From positions 62,001-126,000 of the forward strand of contig NZ_JAKYXC010000001.1 in assembly GCF_022538185.1 (NCBI RefSeq): a stretch of 64,000 nt of DNA, given 5' to 3'. This DNA comes from Microbacterium sp. CFH 31415 (GTDB taxonomy: Bacteria > Actinomycetota > Actinomycetes > Actinomycetales > Microbacteriaceae). Positions 33,812-41,916 of this stretch are shown here, in pieces. Under the pieces are notes generated by a model. That model did not search any database. It saw only the letters and a list, made by a program, of their open reading frames with translations, and was not told the origin of the DNA. The position numbers were made by a program, and so were the translations under genes. Numbering within the stretch: position 1 is the first letter of the stretch; each line of letters begins with the position of its first letter.

Positions 33812-33847
33812 TAGACTGATGTGCTCGGATGCCTCGGCGCCGAGCAC
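33812..33847 (+). promoter_or_regulatory. ssrA promoter -10 box and leader hairpin
   Basis: TAGACT (33812-33817, in GTAGACTGA) is followed by an inverted repeat GTGCTCGG (33821-33828) and CCGAGCAC (33840-33847). If transcription starts near 33825 the hairpin lies at or just after the start point of the tmRNA precursor. It could instead act as a weak terminator for the sortase operon. Confidence 0.4.
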
Positions 33848-33893
33848 TTGGTAACTCCACAGCGTGACAGCGGCCCTTCGCACGAAGGCTCAT

Positions 33894-34262
33894 GGGGATG
33901 ATCGGTTTCGACATCGCCTGTGACTCTGCGGGAAGCGGGCCGAGGATGCAGGGTTATCTCGTAAACGACCTCTGCAAACCAATAATTGCCGATGCAAATC
34001 GCAATGAGTTCGCCCTCGCTGCCTAAGCGAGCCTGAACTCCGTGAGACCGTAGGCGTTCCCGCTACGGACCCTCGCGTCATCTAGGGGACTTGCTGCGTG
34101 ACGGCGTCTGGACGTCACGTGGGACTCTTCCCAGGCTGGGCTTGTCGACTTAGGTGTCTGTGACAAAGGTCGGAGCCGAGCAGAACGTCTTCACAGACTG
34201 CGCCCGGAGAAGACGCAGTATCTCAGCGATGGACGGGGGTTCGATTCCCCCCATCTCCACCA
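33894..34262 (+). ncRNA. ssrA: Transfer-messenger RNA (tmRNA)
   Basis: Rescues stalled ribosomes with SmpB. The 5' end GGGGATG pairs with CATCTCC near the 3' end, and CCA is encoded (34260-34262). The T-arm GGGGGTTCGATTCCCCCC is complete. The tag frame ends ANRNEFALAA and TAA at 34024-34026; the frame stays open upstream to at least GTA 33961, and the resume codon cannot be fixed by eye. The final ALAA is the standard protease signal. Length 369 bases. Confidence 0.95.
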
Positions 34263-34280
34263 ACGCCGCTGTCACAGATG

Positions 34281-34319
34281 AAGGCCCGGAGCCGCGCGAT
34301 CGCGCGGTTCCGGGCCTTT
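34281..34319 (+). terminator. Rho-independent terminator of ssrA
   Basis: AAGGCCCGGA (34281-34290) pairs with TCCGGGCCTT (34310-34319) and CCGCGCG with CGCGCGG inside, around an AT loop. A short TTTCTC tract follows. It lies 18 bases after the tmRNA CCA end. Confidence 0.85.
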
Positions 34320-34360
34320 CTCATCTCCGCTCGGCATGGACGGCGCAGTGCCCGCCCCGT

Positions 34361-34798
34361 TCAGTCCTTCTGCAGCTCCTGAGCGAGCATCACGAGGATC
34401 CCGCTCGGGCCGCGAACGTACGTCAGCTTGTAGACGTCCTCGTAGGTCGCGACGCCGCGCAGCGGGTGGCAGCCGTGGCGTGCGGCGATCGCCAGCGCCT
34501 CGTCGATGTCGTCGACCGAGAATGCGACGCGGTGCATCCCGATCTCGTGGGGGAGCGTCGGCTCCGTCTCGATCGCGTCAGGGTGGATGTACTCGAACAG
34601 TTCGAGCCGTCCGTGGCCGTCGGGGGTCCCGAGCATCGCGAGCTTCACGTGGTTGCCGTCGAGACCCACGGCGGTGTCGGCCCATTCGCCACTGACAGTG
34701 TCGCGACCCAGCACGGTGAGTCCGAGATCCGTGAAGAACGCCACCGCGGCGTCCAGGTCGCGCACCGCGATCGCGACGTTCTCGAGCTTGATCGGCAT
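34361..34798 (-). CDS. VOC (glyoxalase/dioxygenase-fold) protein
   Basis: 145 residues of the vicinal oxygen chelate fold with paired beta-alpha-beta units: LENVAIAVRDLDAAVAFFTD at the start and MHRVAFSVDDIDEALAIAAR in the second half. Possible metal ligands are an acidic residue in RLELFEYIHP, the His of IGMHRVAF and a Glu near the C-terminus. It could be a lactoylglutathione-lyase-like or resistance protein; the substrate is unknown. The ATG is seven bases after TAGAGT, whose TAG is also the stop of the amine oxidase gene upstream on this strand. Confidence 0.82.
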   Translation of the reverse strand: MPIKLENVAIAVRDLDAAVAFFTDLGLTVLGRDTVSGEWADTAVGLDGNHVKLAMLGTPDGHGRLELFEYIHPDAIETEPTLPHEIGMHRVAFSVDDIDEALAIAARHGCHPLRGVATYEDVYKLTYVRGPSGILVMLAQELQKD

Positions 34799-34805
34799 AC
34801 GCGCG

Positions 34806-34811
34806 ACTCTA
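34806..34811 (-). promoter_or_regulatory. -10 box of the VOC gene, overlapping the amine oxidase stop codon
   Basis: TAGAGT on the minus strand; its first three bases (34811-34809) are the amine oxidase stop codon. Seven bases separate it from the VOC ATG, so the message would be leaderless. Confidence 0.4.
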
Positions 34812-36131
34812 TGCCCAGGCGGCCTCGATCGCGACGGGACGTCCGAGCACGTTCTCCGCCGCCCGATGGCCCGACCGCATGGCCGCCGGCACCGTGGCAG
34901 GGTCATCGGTCCAGGTCGCCTCGCCCGCCAGATGCAGGACTCCGGCGATCGGGACGGCGAGGTCGTCGTGGTCGGATGTCGTCGAGCCGATCCGCATGTA
35001 CGCGTACGAGCCGTAGGCGAAGGGGTCATCCTGCCAGTCCGTCACATGCACGGTGCTCGGCTTCGGCACGCGGTCGCCGTACAGACGGCGCAGCTGCGCG
35101 AGCACGGACTCGACGATCTCGTCCTCGCTCCAGTCGAGCGTCGCGATCGCAGCCGGGCCGGCGGCGAACGTGAGCAACGTGGGTCGATCGTGGAGAGCGG
35201 TGAGGTCGTACCAGGAGTGCCACCACCGCGACTCGGGGCCCTGCTGACGGATGGCGTAGACGTCGTCCTCCCAGAACTTCGTCGGGAAGCCGAGCACGAC
35301 CTTCTCGAACGCGTTCATGCGGAGGCGGCTGAGCGGGGCGGCGTGCGAATCGGGCAACGGCGGGTCGATGACGAAGTCGTCGGACTGCAGCACGCCGACC
35401 GGCACGGTCACCACGGCGCTCGCCGCCCGGAAGGCGCCGAAGTCGGTCGAGACCACGACGCCGTCCGCGCTCCACCGCACGTGGGACACGACATGGGTCA
35501 ACCGGATGTCGAGTCCCTCTGCAAGACGGCGCGGGAGCCGGTCGTATCCGTCGGGGAACACCACCTCGTCGCCCACCACGACGTCGTCGTCGAGGCCGTG
35601 GGCGGCGAGATCCTCGATCCACACGCCGTACTGCTCCTCCGCCCGGTGCTCGAGGAACTCCCGCACACGCTGGGTTCGCTCGTCGTCCCAGCCCTGAGCT
35701 GCGAGCGCAGCCTCGGTGACATCCCGGTAGGAGGCATCCGGAGCCGACTCGGCGACCACGCCGAGCAGCGTCTCATCCACGGACTCGATGCCGGCGACGA
35801 ATTGGCGGGTCTCGGCGTCGGAGAGCCGCCGACCATCCGGCCCGTAGTAGGCGATCGGACGGCTGTCGGGCTGGTAGCTGCCGACGGTGAACTCGACCGT
35901 GCGCATTCCGAATGCCTCGGCGGCCGCAGCGACGGGGGAGTCGGTGACCCCGTGGATCCAGGAGGCGCCCAGATCGGTCGCGAAGCCGTAGCGGTGATCG
36001 GACACGACCCGGCCGCCGACGCGGTCGCGCGCCTCCAGCACGACGACCCGCCGCCCCTCCGACTGCAGCAGCCGCGCGGCGGTCAGTCCGCAGACGCCGG
36101 CGCCGATCACGATCGTGTCGAACTCGTCCAT
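34809..36131 (-). CDS. FAD-dependent amine oxidase
   Basis: 440 residues of the flavin monoamine/polyamine oxidase family. The FAD-binding Rossmann motif is VIGAGVCGLTAARLLQSEGR at the N-terminus, followed by LEARDRVGGRV and LGASWIHGV, both typical. The C-terminal FAD site is LHLAGEATWTDDPATVPAAM. No signal peptide or Cys for covalent flavin is evident. Family members oxidise polyamines, monoamines or amino acids, and the sequence does not choose. A TAGCGT box and a GGGAGAGAAGG site lie upstream. The 3' end overlaps the promoter of the VOC gene. Confidence 0.88.
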   Translation of the reverse strand: MDEFDTIVIGAGVCGLTAARLLQSEGRRVVVLEARDRVGGRVVSDHRYGFATDLGASWIHGVTDSPVAAAAEAFGMRTVEFTVGSYQPDSRPIAYYGPDGRRLSDAETRQFVAGIESVDETLLGVVAESAPDASYRDVTEAALAAQGWDDERTQRVREFLEHRAEEQYGVWIEDLAAHGLDDDVVVGDEVVFPDGYDRLPRRLAEGLDIRLTHVVSHVRWSADGVVVSTDFGAFRAASAVVTVPVGVLQSDDFVIDPPLPDSHAAPLSRLRMNAFEKVVLGFPTKFWEDDVYAIRQQGPESRWWHSWYDLTALHDRPTLLTFAAGPAAIATLDWSEDEIVESVLAQLRRLYGDRVPKPSTVHVTDWQDDPFAYGSYAYMRIGSTTSDHDDLAVPIAGVLHLAGEATWTDDPATVPAAMRSGHRAAENVLGRPVAIEAAWA

Positions 36132-36320
36132 CGATGGCCTTCTCTCCCGGCGACGTGGGGCCGCCCTCCGACGCTATCGAGTGCACGCGTCGGGTGTGAA
36201 TCGGGATCCTCACCGCCACACTGTCGCCGGGCCGCCGTCAGGAGCATAATCGCGACTGCCGGCGCGGTGGGATGCGTCAGCGGGCCGCCGGCGGAGACCC
36301 ACCGACGGAGAAGGACGATC

Positions 36321-37172
36321 ATGGCGTACATCCGCCCATCCAAACCGGGGATCAACGACAGCTGGGGTGGTCACCGCAGACGCCGACCTCCCTCCGTGGA
36401 ACCCGGAATCGACTACAACTGCTTCATCGGCGACGACGTCGTCGCTCCGGCCGACGGGGTGGTCCATGAGGTCAAGCGCTCGACGGGCGGCGCTTCCGGC
36501 CGCGCGATCATGCTGCGGACGGGCCGCGACTGGCACCGCGGCCTCCACCTGTCCGAGATCCTCGTCGAACCCGGTCAGCGGGTGCGGCAGGGCCAGCTCA
36601 TCGCCCGTTCCGGCGCCTCGGCCCGCGGCAGCGAGCACGGCGTCGGCCAGCACCTGCACTGGTCGTTCTGGTTCGACCGCGGAAACGCGGTGCCCACCCC
36701 GGGCCTCACACCGACGGATGACTTCGAAGTCTTCGTCGCCAACCCCAGCCTCACCACATCCACAACCTCCGAGGAGGACCCCTTGTTCACCGAGCAGGAC
36801 CGCGCGCTTCTCTTGCAGATCAAGAACGAGCTGCTCAACACCAAGGCCGGAGTCTGGACCGGCGGAAAGGTGCGCATCGACGGTATCGTTCAGGACTTCC
36901 GCTACGGGGCGCTGCCGATCGTGGCGCACAACCAGAAGCTGATCGCGAAGCAGGCCGGTCAGATCGCCGCGCTGCAGGAGATCATCGACCAGCTCACTTC
37001 CGTGCAGAACGTGTCGATCGACATGGGACCGGTACGGGATGCCGCGGAGCGCGGCACACGAGAAGCCAATGCCGGTCTCCTAAACGACGTCATCGTCGAG
37101 GCCGACCCCGACCAGGATCCCGACATCGACCCGCCGCTCGAAGGCGGGGAGGACCCCGGCCTCGGCGGCTGA
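36321..37172 (+). CDS. M23 peptidase domain protein resembling a phage endolysin
   Basis: 283 residues, ATG with GGAGAAGG six bases upstream. The M23 (lysostaphin-like) domain lies at about residues 10-135: GIDYNCFIGDDVVAPADGVV, then RGLHLSEILVEPGQRVRQGQ and the catalytic HLHWSFWF. There is no signal peptide or membrane anchor, unlike cellular M23 hydrolases. The C-terminal part (TEQDRALLLQIKNELLNTKA onward) has a coiled-coil-like, phage-lysin or tail-protein flavour and an acidic end. Together this suggests a phage-derived endolysin or lysis remnant; no holin or other phage gene is beside it. Confidence 0.75.
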   Translation: MAYIRPSKPGINDSWGGHRRRRPPSVEPGIDYNCFIGDDVVAPADGVVHEVKRSTGGASGRAIMLRTGRDWHRGLHLSEILVEPGQRVRQGQLIARSGASARGSEHGVGQHLHWSFWFDRGNAVPTPGLTPTDDFEVFVANPSLTTSTTSEEDPLFTEQDRALLLQIKNELLNTKAGVWTGGKVRIDGIVQDFRYGALPIVAHNQKLIAKQAGQIAALQEIIDQLTSVQNVSIDMGPVRDAAERGTREANAGLLNDVIVEADPDQDPDIDPPLEGGEDPGLGG

Positions 37173-37301
37173 CTCGTCAGCGTCGGCATTGCGCTCGGGG
37201 CTTGCGAAGCCCGGTGGGCCTGCGGCATCGCGGCGATGCCGAGGACGCGGCATCCGCTTTCCGGCCCTCCCGTCCGTGCGGACGTGCAAGAATCACGTCC
37301 G

Positions 37302-39197
37302 ATGGCGAATCTGACGATCATCCAGCAGTCGCCCGATCCCGAACAGGTCGCGGAGCATTCGCGCACGCGCCGTTCGATCGCGGACAAGATCCGCGGCATG
37401 GGCCAGAACCGCATCGGAGCTCTGCTCCTCCTGCTCGCCACGGTCGTCGCGATCCTCTGGGCGAACCTCGCCACGGCGTCGTACGCGGCGTTCTGGGAGA
37501 CCCATCTGACGGTCGGCGTCGGCGATCTGCAGCTCGACTTCACATTGCACGCCATCGTGAACGACGCGCTCATGGCGATCTTCTTCTTCACCGTCGGTCT
37601 GGAGGTGCGGCGGGAGTTCGCGATCGGCGAGCTGACGAGCTGGTCCCGCGCCATGGTGCCGGTGATCGCCGCGATCGCGGGTCTTGCCCTGCCCGCACTG
37701 CTGTTCGTGCTGGTCGCGATGGGATCCGGGTACGAGAACGCGTGGGGGATCGTGATCTCGACCGACACCGCGTTCCTCGTGGGCGCGCTCGCGCTCATCG
37801 GGCCGCGGGTGCCCGGGCGGCTGCGCGTCTTCCTGCTCGCGCTCGCGGTGGTCGACGACATCGGGGCGCTGTCGATCATCGCGATCGTCTACACGGCGAA
37901 CTTCACGCCGCTGCCTCTCGCGATCGCCGCGGTGGGCCTCGTAGGCGTGTACTTCACGCGCTACCTTCCCAGCGGTCGGGGGCCGGTCTACGCGACGCTG
38001 TCGATCATCGTGTGGCTCGCCTTCCTGGCGTCGGGCGTTCATCCGACGCTGGCGGGCGTGGCAATCGCGCTGCTGGTCCCCGTCTACCGCCCCGACCGAC
38101 GCGACGTGGAGCATGCGCTCGAGCTGGCCCGCACCTTCCGGCAGTCGCCGAACAGCGAGTACGCCCGCGCGGCGGCCAACAGCCTGCGTGAATCCATCTC
38201 GATCAACGAGCGCCTGCAGTCCGCGTACGCCCCGTACGTCGCGTACGTCATCCTGCCGCTGTTCGCGCTCGCGAACGCCGGCGTCGTGCTCAGCCCCGAG
38301 ATCCTCCAGGGTGCGGTCACCTCGTCACTCACGTGGGGCATTGTGGCGGGCCTCGTCGCAGGCAAGCTCATCGGCGTCTTCGGATCCACGGCGCTGATGA
38401 AGATCACCGGGATGGGCGAGTTCGGCCCGGGGCTCACACTCGACCGGCTCGCCGGCGGGGCGGCGCTGTGCGGCATCGGCTTCACCATCTCGCTCTTCAT
38501 CGTCGACCTCGCGATCGACGACCCGCTCGCGCAGAACGAGGCGCGGGTCGGCGTGCTCGCGGCATCCGTCATCGCCTTCATCCTGGCGACGATCATCTTC
38601 CGCATCTCCGACGCCCTGCGCACCGACGTCGACCCCGGCCAGACGCTGCTGCGTCCGGTGGACCCGAAGCGCGACCACATCTTCGGCTCGCCAGACGCGC
38701 CCTTCACGATCGTCGAGTACGGCGATTTCCAGTGCGGGTTCTGCCTCAAGGCGTCGGGATCGATCCACGAGGTGTACGAGGAGCTCGGCGACCGCCTGCG
38801 CTACGTGTGGCGACATGCGCCGCTCACGCAGTACCACCCGAACGCCCTCGCCGGAGCCGAAGCCTCGGAGGCGGCGGCGCTGCAGGGGAAGTTCTTCGAG
38901 TTCGAGCGCGGGCTGTTCGCCGACCAGGAGAACCAGCGACCTTCCGACATCGTGCGTCTCGCCCGCGACCTCGGCGTCGACGTCGACAAGTTCGAGCGGG
39001 ATCTCACGGCGCCGGAGGTGACCGGTCGAGTGCAGGACGACATGCTGGATGCCGAGGCCATGGGAATCACATCGGTGCCGACGCTCTTCATCAACGGCCG
39101 TCGTCACACCGGTCCGTACGACGCGCAGTCGCTCATCCGTGCGCTGTCGGAAGGCGCGACGGAGGCTGCCCCCGATCCCGAGCGCCCAGGAGGGTGA
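37302..39197 (+). CDS. nhaA: NhaA-type Na+/H+ antiporter fused to a DsbA/thioredoxin domain
   Basis: 631 residues. The first about 430 form the NhaA antiporter with FFFTVGLEVRREFAIGEL, the proton/sodium Asp pair region LALAVVDDIGALSIIAIVY and AGGAALCGIGFTISLFIVDL, all NhaA signatures. From about residue 450 a DsbA-like thioredoxin domain follows (FGSPDAPFTIVEYGDFQCGF) with active-site C478-G-F-C481 and SVPTLFINGRRHTG (cis-Pro). The fusion is known in actinobacteria and probably puts a redox-active domain under control of, or on the same membrane face as, the antiporter. First gene of a three-gene set; the next starts three bases after the stop. Confidence 0.93.
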   Translation: MANLTIIQQSPDPEQVAEHSRTRRSIADKIRGMGQNRIGALLLLLATVVAILWANLATASYAAFWETHLTVGVGDLQLDFTLHAIVNDALMAIFFFTVGLEVRREFAIGELTSWSRAMVPVIAAIAGLALPALLFVLVAMGSGYENAWGIVISTDTAFLVGALALIGPRVPGRLRVFLLALAVVDDIGALSIIAIVYTANFTPLPLAIAAVGLVGVYFTRYLPSGRGPVYATLSIIVWLAFLASGVHPTLAGVAIALLVPVYRPDRRDVEHALELARTFRQSPNSEYARAAANSLRESISINERLQSAYAPYVAYVILPLFALANAGVVLSPEILQGAVTSSLTWGIVAGLVAGKLIGVFGSTALMKITGMGEFGPGLTLDRLAGGAALCGIGFTISLFIVDLAIDDPLAQNEARVGVLAASVIAFILATIIFRISDALRTDVDPGQTLLRPVDPKRDHIFGSPDAPFTIVEYGDFQCGFCLKASGSIHEVYEELGDRLRYVWRHAPLTQYHPNALAGAEASEAAALQGKFFEFERGLFADQENQRPSDIVRLARDLGVDVDKFERDLTAPEVTGRVQDDMLDAEAMGITSVPTLFINGRRHTGPYDAQSLIRALSEGATEAAPDPERPGG

Positions 39198-39199
39198 CG

Positions 39200-40828
39200 A
39201 TGGCAGAGGTCGATCCGGTGCAGCGACCCACACTGACGGACGCCCAGTGGGAGCGTCTGCGCGGGTTCGGCGTGCCCGAACAGGTGGAGGCGGGAGACTA
39301 CGTCTTCCGCTCCGGTGATCGCGAGTACGACCTGATCCTCGTGGACGAGGGCGACATCGAGATCGTGCGCGATTCGCTGCTCTGGATCGAAGAGGCCGTG
39401 ATCGCCCACTCGGGGCCACGCACGTTCGTCGGCGAGCTCGGCCTGCTCAACGGGCAGGGCGCCTTCCTTTCGGCCCGGGCGACTGCGCCGACTCGCGTGC
39501 TGCGGGTGTCGCGACCCGAGCTGCGGCGGCTGATGGCCGAGGACGACGAGTTGTGCGACATCATCCTGCATGCGCTCTGGGCGCGCAGGGAGTCTCTGCG
39601 CCGGGGGCCGGCCGCGCTGACCCTGAAGTTCGTCGGCTCGAGCACGTCGAGCGACTTCCTCGCCCTGCAGCGCTTCGCTGAGCGCCTCGATCTCGTGCAC
39701 AAGAGCGTCGCGCTCGCGCCGGGCGAGCTCGGTGCCCACGAGAAGCTCGGGGTCTCGGAGGGCGACCTCCCGATCGCCTACATCCAGGGCGAGCCGATCT
39801 CGAACGCGACGCCCGGGATGGTGGCCGAGCGACTCGGCCTGAGCTACCAGGCCGACAGCGACGAGGTGGTCGACCTCGTCGTGATCGGCGGCGGTCCGGC
39901 CGGACTCGCGGCGGCGATCTACGGTGCGTCCGAAGGACTCAGCACCGTGCTGCTCGACGCCGTCGCGCCCGGCGGCCAGGCGGCGTCGACCTCGCGCATC
40001 GAGAACTTCCTCGGGTTCCCGTTCGGGGTGAGCGGCGGTGACCTCATCGGCCAGGCGAGCCTGCAGGCGCTGAAGTTCGGGGTGCGGGTCTACGCGCCGT
40101 GCGAGGCGGTGAGGCTCGATCCGGCAGCGGAGCGTCAGCTCGACGTCACACTCGCCGACGGACGTATCATCCGGGCGCGCAGCGCGATCATCACGTCGGG
40201 CGCGGCGTACCGCCGGCTGAGCCTCGAGCGCTGGGCGGACTTCGAGCGCTCCGGCATCTACTATGCGGCGACGCAGCTCGAGCTGCGTCAGGTGATGGAT
40301 GCGCCGGTGGTGGTCGTCGGCGGAGCGAACTCCGCGGGCCAGGCATCCCTCTATCTGGCAGCCAACGGATGCCCCGTCCACCTCGTCGTGCGGGGCTCCG
40401 AGCTCGGCACCCGAATGTCGTCCTACCTCGTCGACCGGCTGATGGAGGATCCGCGCGTGCACGTGCATACGGGTGCGAACGTCGTCGGACTGGACGGGGG
40501 AGCAGGTCTCGAGCGCGTGCGCATCGACAGTCTCGGCGAGGTGGAGGCGCGTGGCCTGTTCTGCTTCATCGGCGCGGACCCGGCGACCGGCTGGCTGCCG
40601 TCGCTCGACCGCGACGCCGACGGGTTTCTGCGCACCGGCACCGACATCGCCGCGCAGTCGCTGGCGCAGTGGCAGCGACTCGGCCGCGAGCCGCTGCCCT
40701 TCGAGACGTCCGTTCCGCGGGTGTTCGCCGCCGGCGACGTGCGGCGCGGGTCCATGAAGCGTGTGGCGGCGGCCGTCGGCGAGGGGTCGAGCGCCGTCGC
40801 CTCCGTCCACCGGGCGCTGGCCTATTGA
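39200..40828 (+). CDS. Cyclic-nucleotide-binding-domain FAD oxidoreductase (thioredoxin-reductase-like)
   Basis: 542 residues. An N-terminal cNMP-binding-type domain (about 1-150, with VGELGLLNGQGAF) and a linking domain precede a thioredoxin-reductase fold from about residue 225: FAD motif VVIGGGPAGLAAAIYG, GGQAASTSRIENFLGFP, NADPH motif VVVVGGANSAGQASLYLA, and VFAAGDVRRGS. The redox CxxC of true thioredoxin reductase is missing: the equivalent segment reads GIYYAATQLEL (near residue 352-362). It therefore cannot reduce thioredoxin by the standard route. ATG 39200 has AGGAGGG six bases upstream. Probably co-transcribed with the NhaA-thioredoxin gene. Confidence 0.9.
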   Translation: MAEVDPVQRPTLTDAQWERLRGFGVPEQVEAGDYVFRSGDREYDLILVDEGDIEIVRDSLLWIEEAVIAHSGPRTFVGELGLLNGQGAFLSARATAPTRVLRVSRPELRRLMAEDDELCDIILHALWARRESLRRGPAALTLKFVGSSTSSDFLALQRFAERLDLVHKSVALAPGELGAHEKLGVSEGDLPIAYIQGEPISNATPGMVAERLGLSYQADSDEVVDLVVIGGGPAGLAAAIYGASEGLSTVLLDAVAPGGQAASTSRIENFLGFPFGVSGGDLIGQASLQALKFGVRVYAPCEAVRLDPAAERQLDVTLADGRIIRARSAIITSGAAYRRLSLERWADFERSGIYYAATQLELRQVMDAPVVVVGGANSAGQASLYLAANGCPVHLVVRGSELGTRMSSYLVDRLMEDPRVHVHTGANVVGLDGGAGLERVRIDSLGEVEARGLFCFIGADPATGWLPSLDRDADGFLRTGTDIAAQSLAQWQRLGREPLPFETSVPRVFAAGDVRRGSMKRVAAAVGEGSSAVASVHRALAY

Positions 40829-40865
40829 TCTGCCTCGTGGCACCGCATCGAATTCGGGAGACGCC

Positions 40866-41219
40866 GTGACCGACGAAATCGACGAGACCGCCCCGCCGAG
40901 CGGCAGCGGATGCGCCGAGTGCGACGAGGCGGGCGGCTGGTGGTTCCACTTGCGGCGGTGCGCCGCGTGCGGGCACATCGGATGCTGCGACTCGTCGCTC
41001 GCGCAGCACGCCTCGGCTCATGCCCGCGAGACGGGCCACCGACTCGTGCAGAGCTTCGAGCCGGGCGAGGACTGGTGGTGGGACTACGAGGCGGGTGCCT
41101 GGGCGGAGGGGCCCGCGTTGGCTCCCCCCACCAGCCGGCCGGACGCACAGCCGGTGCCGGGCCCGGAGGGTCGGGTGCCACGGGACTGGCGGGACGTGCT
41201 GCGCGCCGCAGGCCGCTGA
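40866..41219 (+). CDS. UBP-type zinc finger protein
   Basis: 117 residues from GTG 40866 (GGAGACGCC just upstream). A single UBP (ZnF-UBP/PAZ) finger is seen: CAECDEAGGWWFHLRRCAAC, then GHIGCCDSSL, HASAHARETGH and the QSFEPGEDWWWDY strand. In eukaryotes this fold binds the ubiquitin C-terminus; bacterial copies have no ubiquitin and an unknown ligand. It follows the CNB-flavoprotein, and these two genes plus NhaA-thioredoxin are neighbours in other actinobacteria, which argues for a joint redox role. The C-terminal 40 residues are Pro-rich and probably disordered. Confidence 0.9.
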   Translation: MTDEIDETAPPSGSGCAECDEAGGWWFHLRRCAACGHIGCCDSSLAQHASAHARETGHRLVQSFEPGEDWWWDYEAGAWAEGPALAPPTSRPDAQPVPGPEGRVPRDWRDVLRAAGR

Positions 41220-41292
41220 GCCGGCGCGGCGCGTACCGCCCGGCGAGCGCCGTGAGGGCGATTCCCGGACGGGCCCAGCACCGCTTCCGCAG

Positions 41293-41877
41293 TCAGGACT
41301 TCGGCCACTCGATGAGCAGCAGTCCCTGCTTGGTGTCGGCGAGCTTCACCCAGCCGGGCGCGTAGAGGTAGGTCATGCCGTAGCCCTCGTCGTCGGTGGA
41401 GATCGTCGTGTCAGGACTCTCGGTGATGTACACGCCCTCCGGCCCCTCCTCGCGGATCCATCCCTGCGAGACGAGCTCGGACTGCGTCGCCGCCGCATCC
41501 TCGTCGGAGATGCGGGCCCAGCCGAACATCTGACCGTGGTCGCCCGCGGGTCCGTCGAAGTCGGCCCAGACGCACTGGATGCCCTCGATGACCTCGAAGC
41601 TGCCGATGTAGAACGGCTCGGTCTGCGACGTCCACCCCAGACTCTCGAAGTCGGCGATGACGGACTCTCCGATGAGCGTCTCGCACGTCGGTTCGTCTGC
41701 GGCCGACGGCTCGGGCTCAGGCGTCGCCGAGGGTACCGGCGCGGGTGCGGTCGCCACCGGCGTCGGCGTGGCGTCGGGGCCGGCGGATGGCGGGCTCGCC
41801 GAGCACGAGGCGAGCAGCACGGTGACCGCGAGGGCGACGGCCGCGCCGGCGGCGGAACGGTGACGTGGGGGGATCAT
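41293..41877 (-). CDS. Hypothetical lipoprotein
   Basis: 194 residues. A type II signal with basic start (PRHRSAAG) and lipobox LASC near residue 25, then a Pro/Ala/Thr-rich linker. The globular part starts near residue 60 (ETLIGESVIADFESLGWTSQ) and has one later Cys in EGIQCVWAD that could pair with that of PTCETL. I recognise no family. It is probably anchored at the outer face of the membrane. It lies 39 bases downstream of the HisN-like gene on the same strand. Confidence 0.7.
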   Translation of the reverse strand: MIPPRHRSAAGAAVALAVTVLLASCSASPPSAGPDATPTPVATAPAPVPSATPEPEPSAADEPTCETLIGESVIADFESLGWTSQTEPFYIGSFEVIEGIQCVWADFDGPAGDHGQMFGWARISDEDAAATQSELVSQGWIREEGPEGVYITESPDTTISTDDEGYGMTYLYAPGWVKLADTKQGLLLIEWPKS

Positions 41878-41916
41878 CGTGCGGTCTCCGGGGGAGGGGA
41901 TCGGGCGGGAGAAGGA

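Noticed and set aside
33894..34320. tmRNA 3' end as a phage attachment site
   Set aside because: I looked for a repeat of the T-arm/3' end further downstream and for an integrase gene and saw neither.
39104..40978. 624-codon open frame on the minus strand
   Set aside because: Antisense to the CNB-flavoprotein gene; no recognisable motifs.
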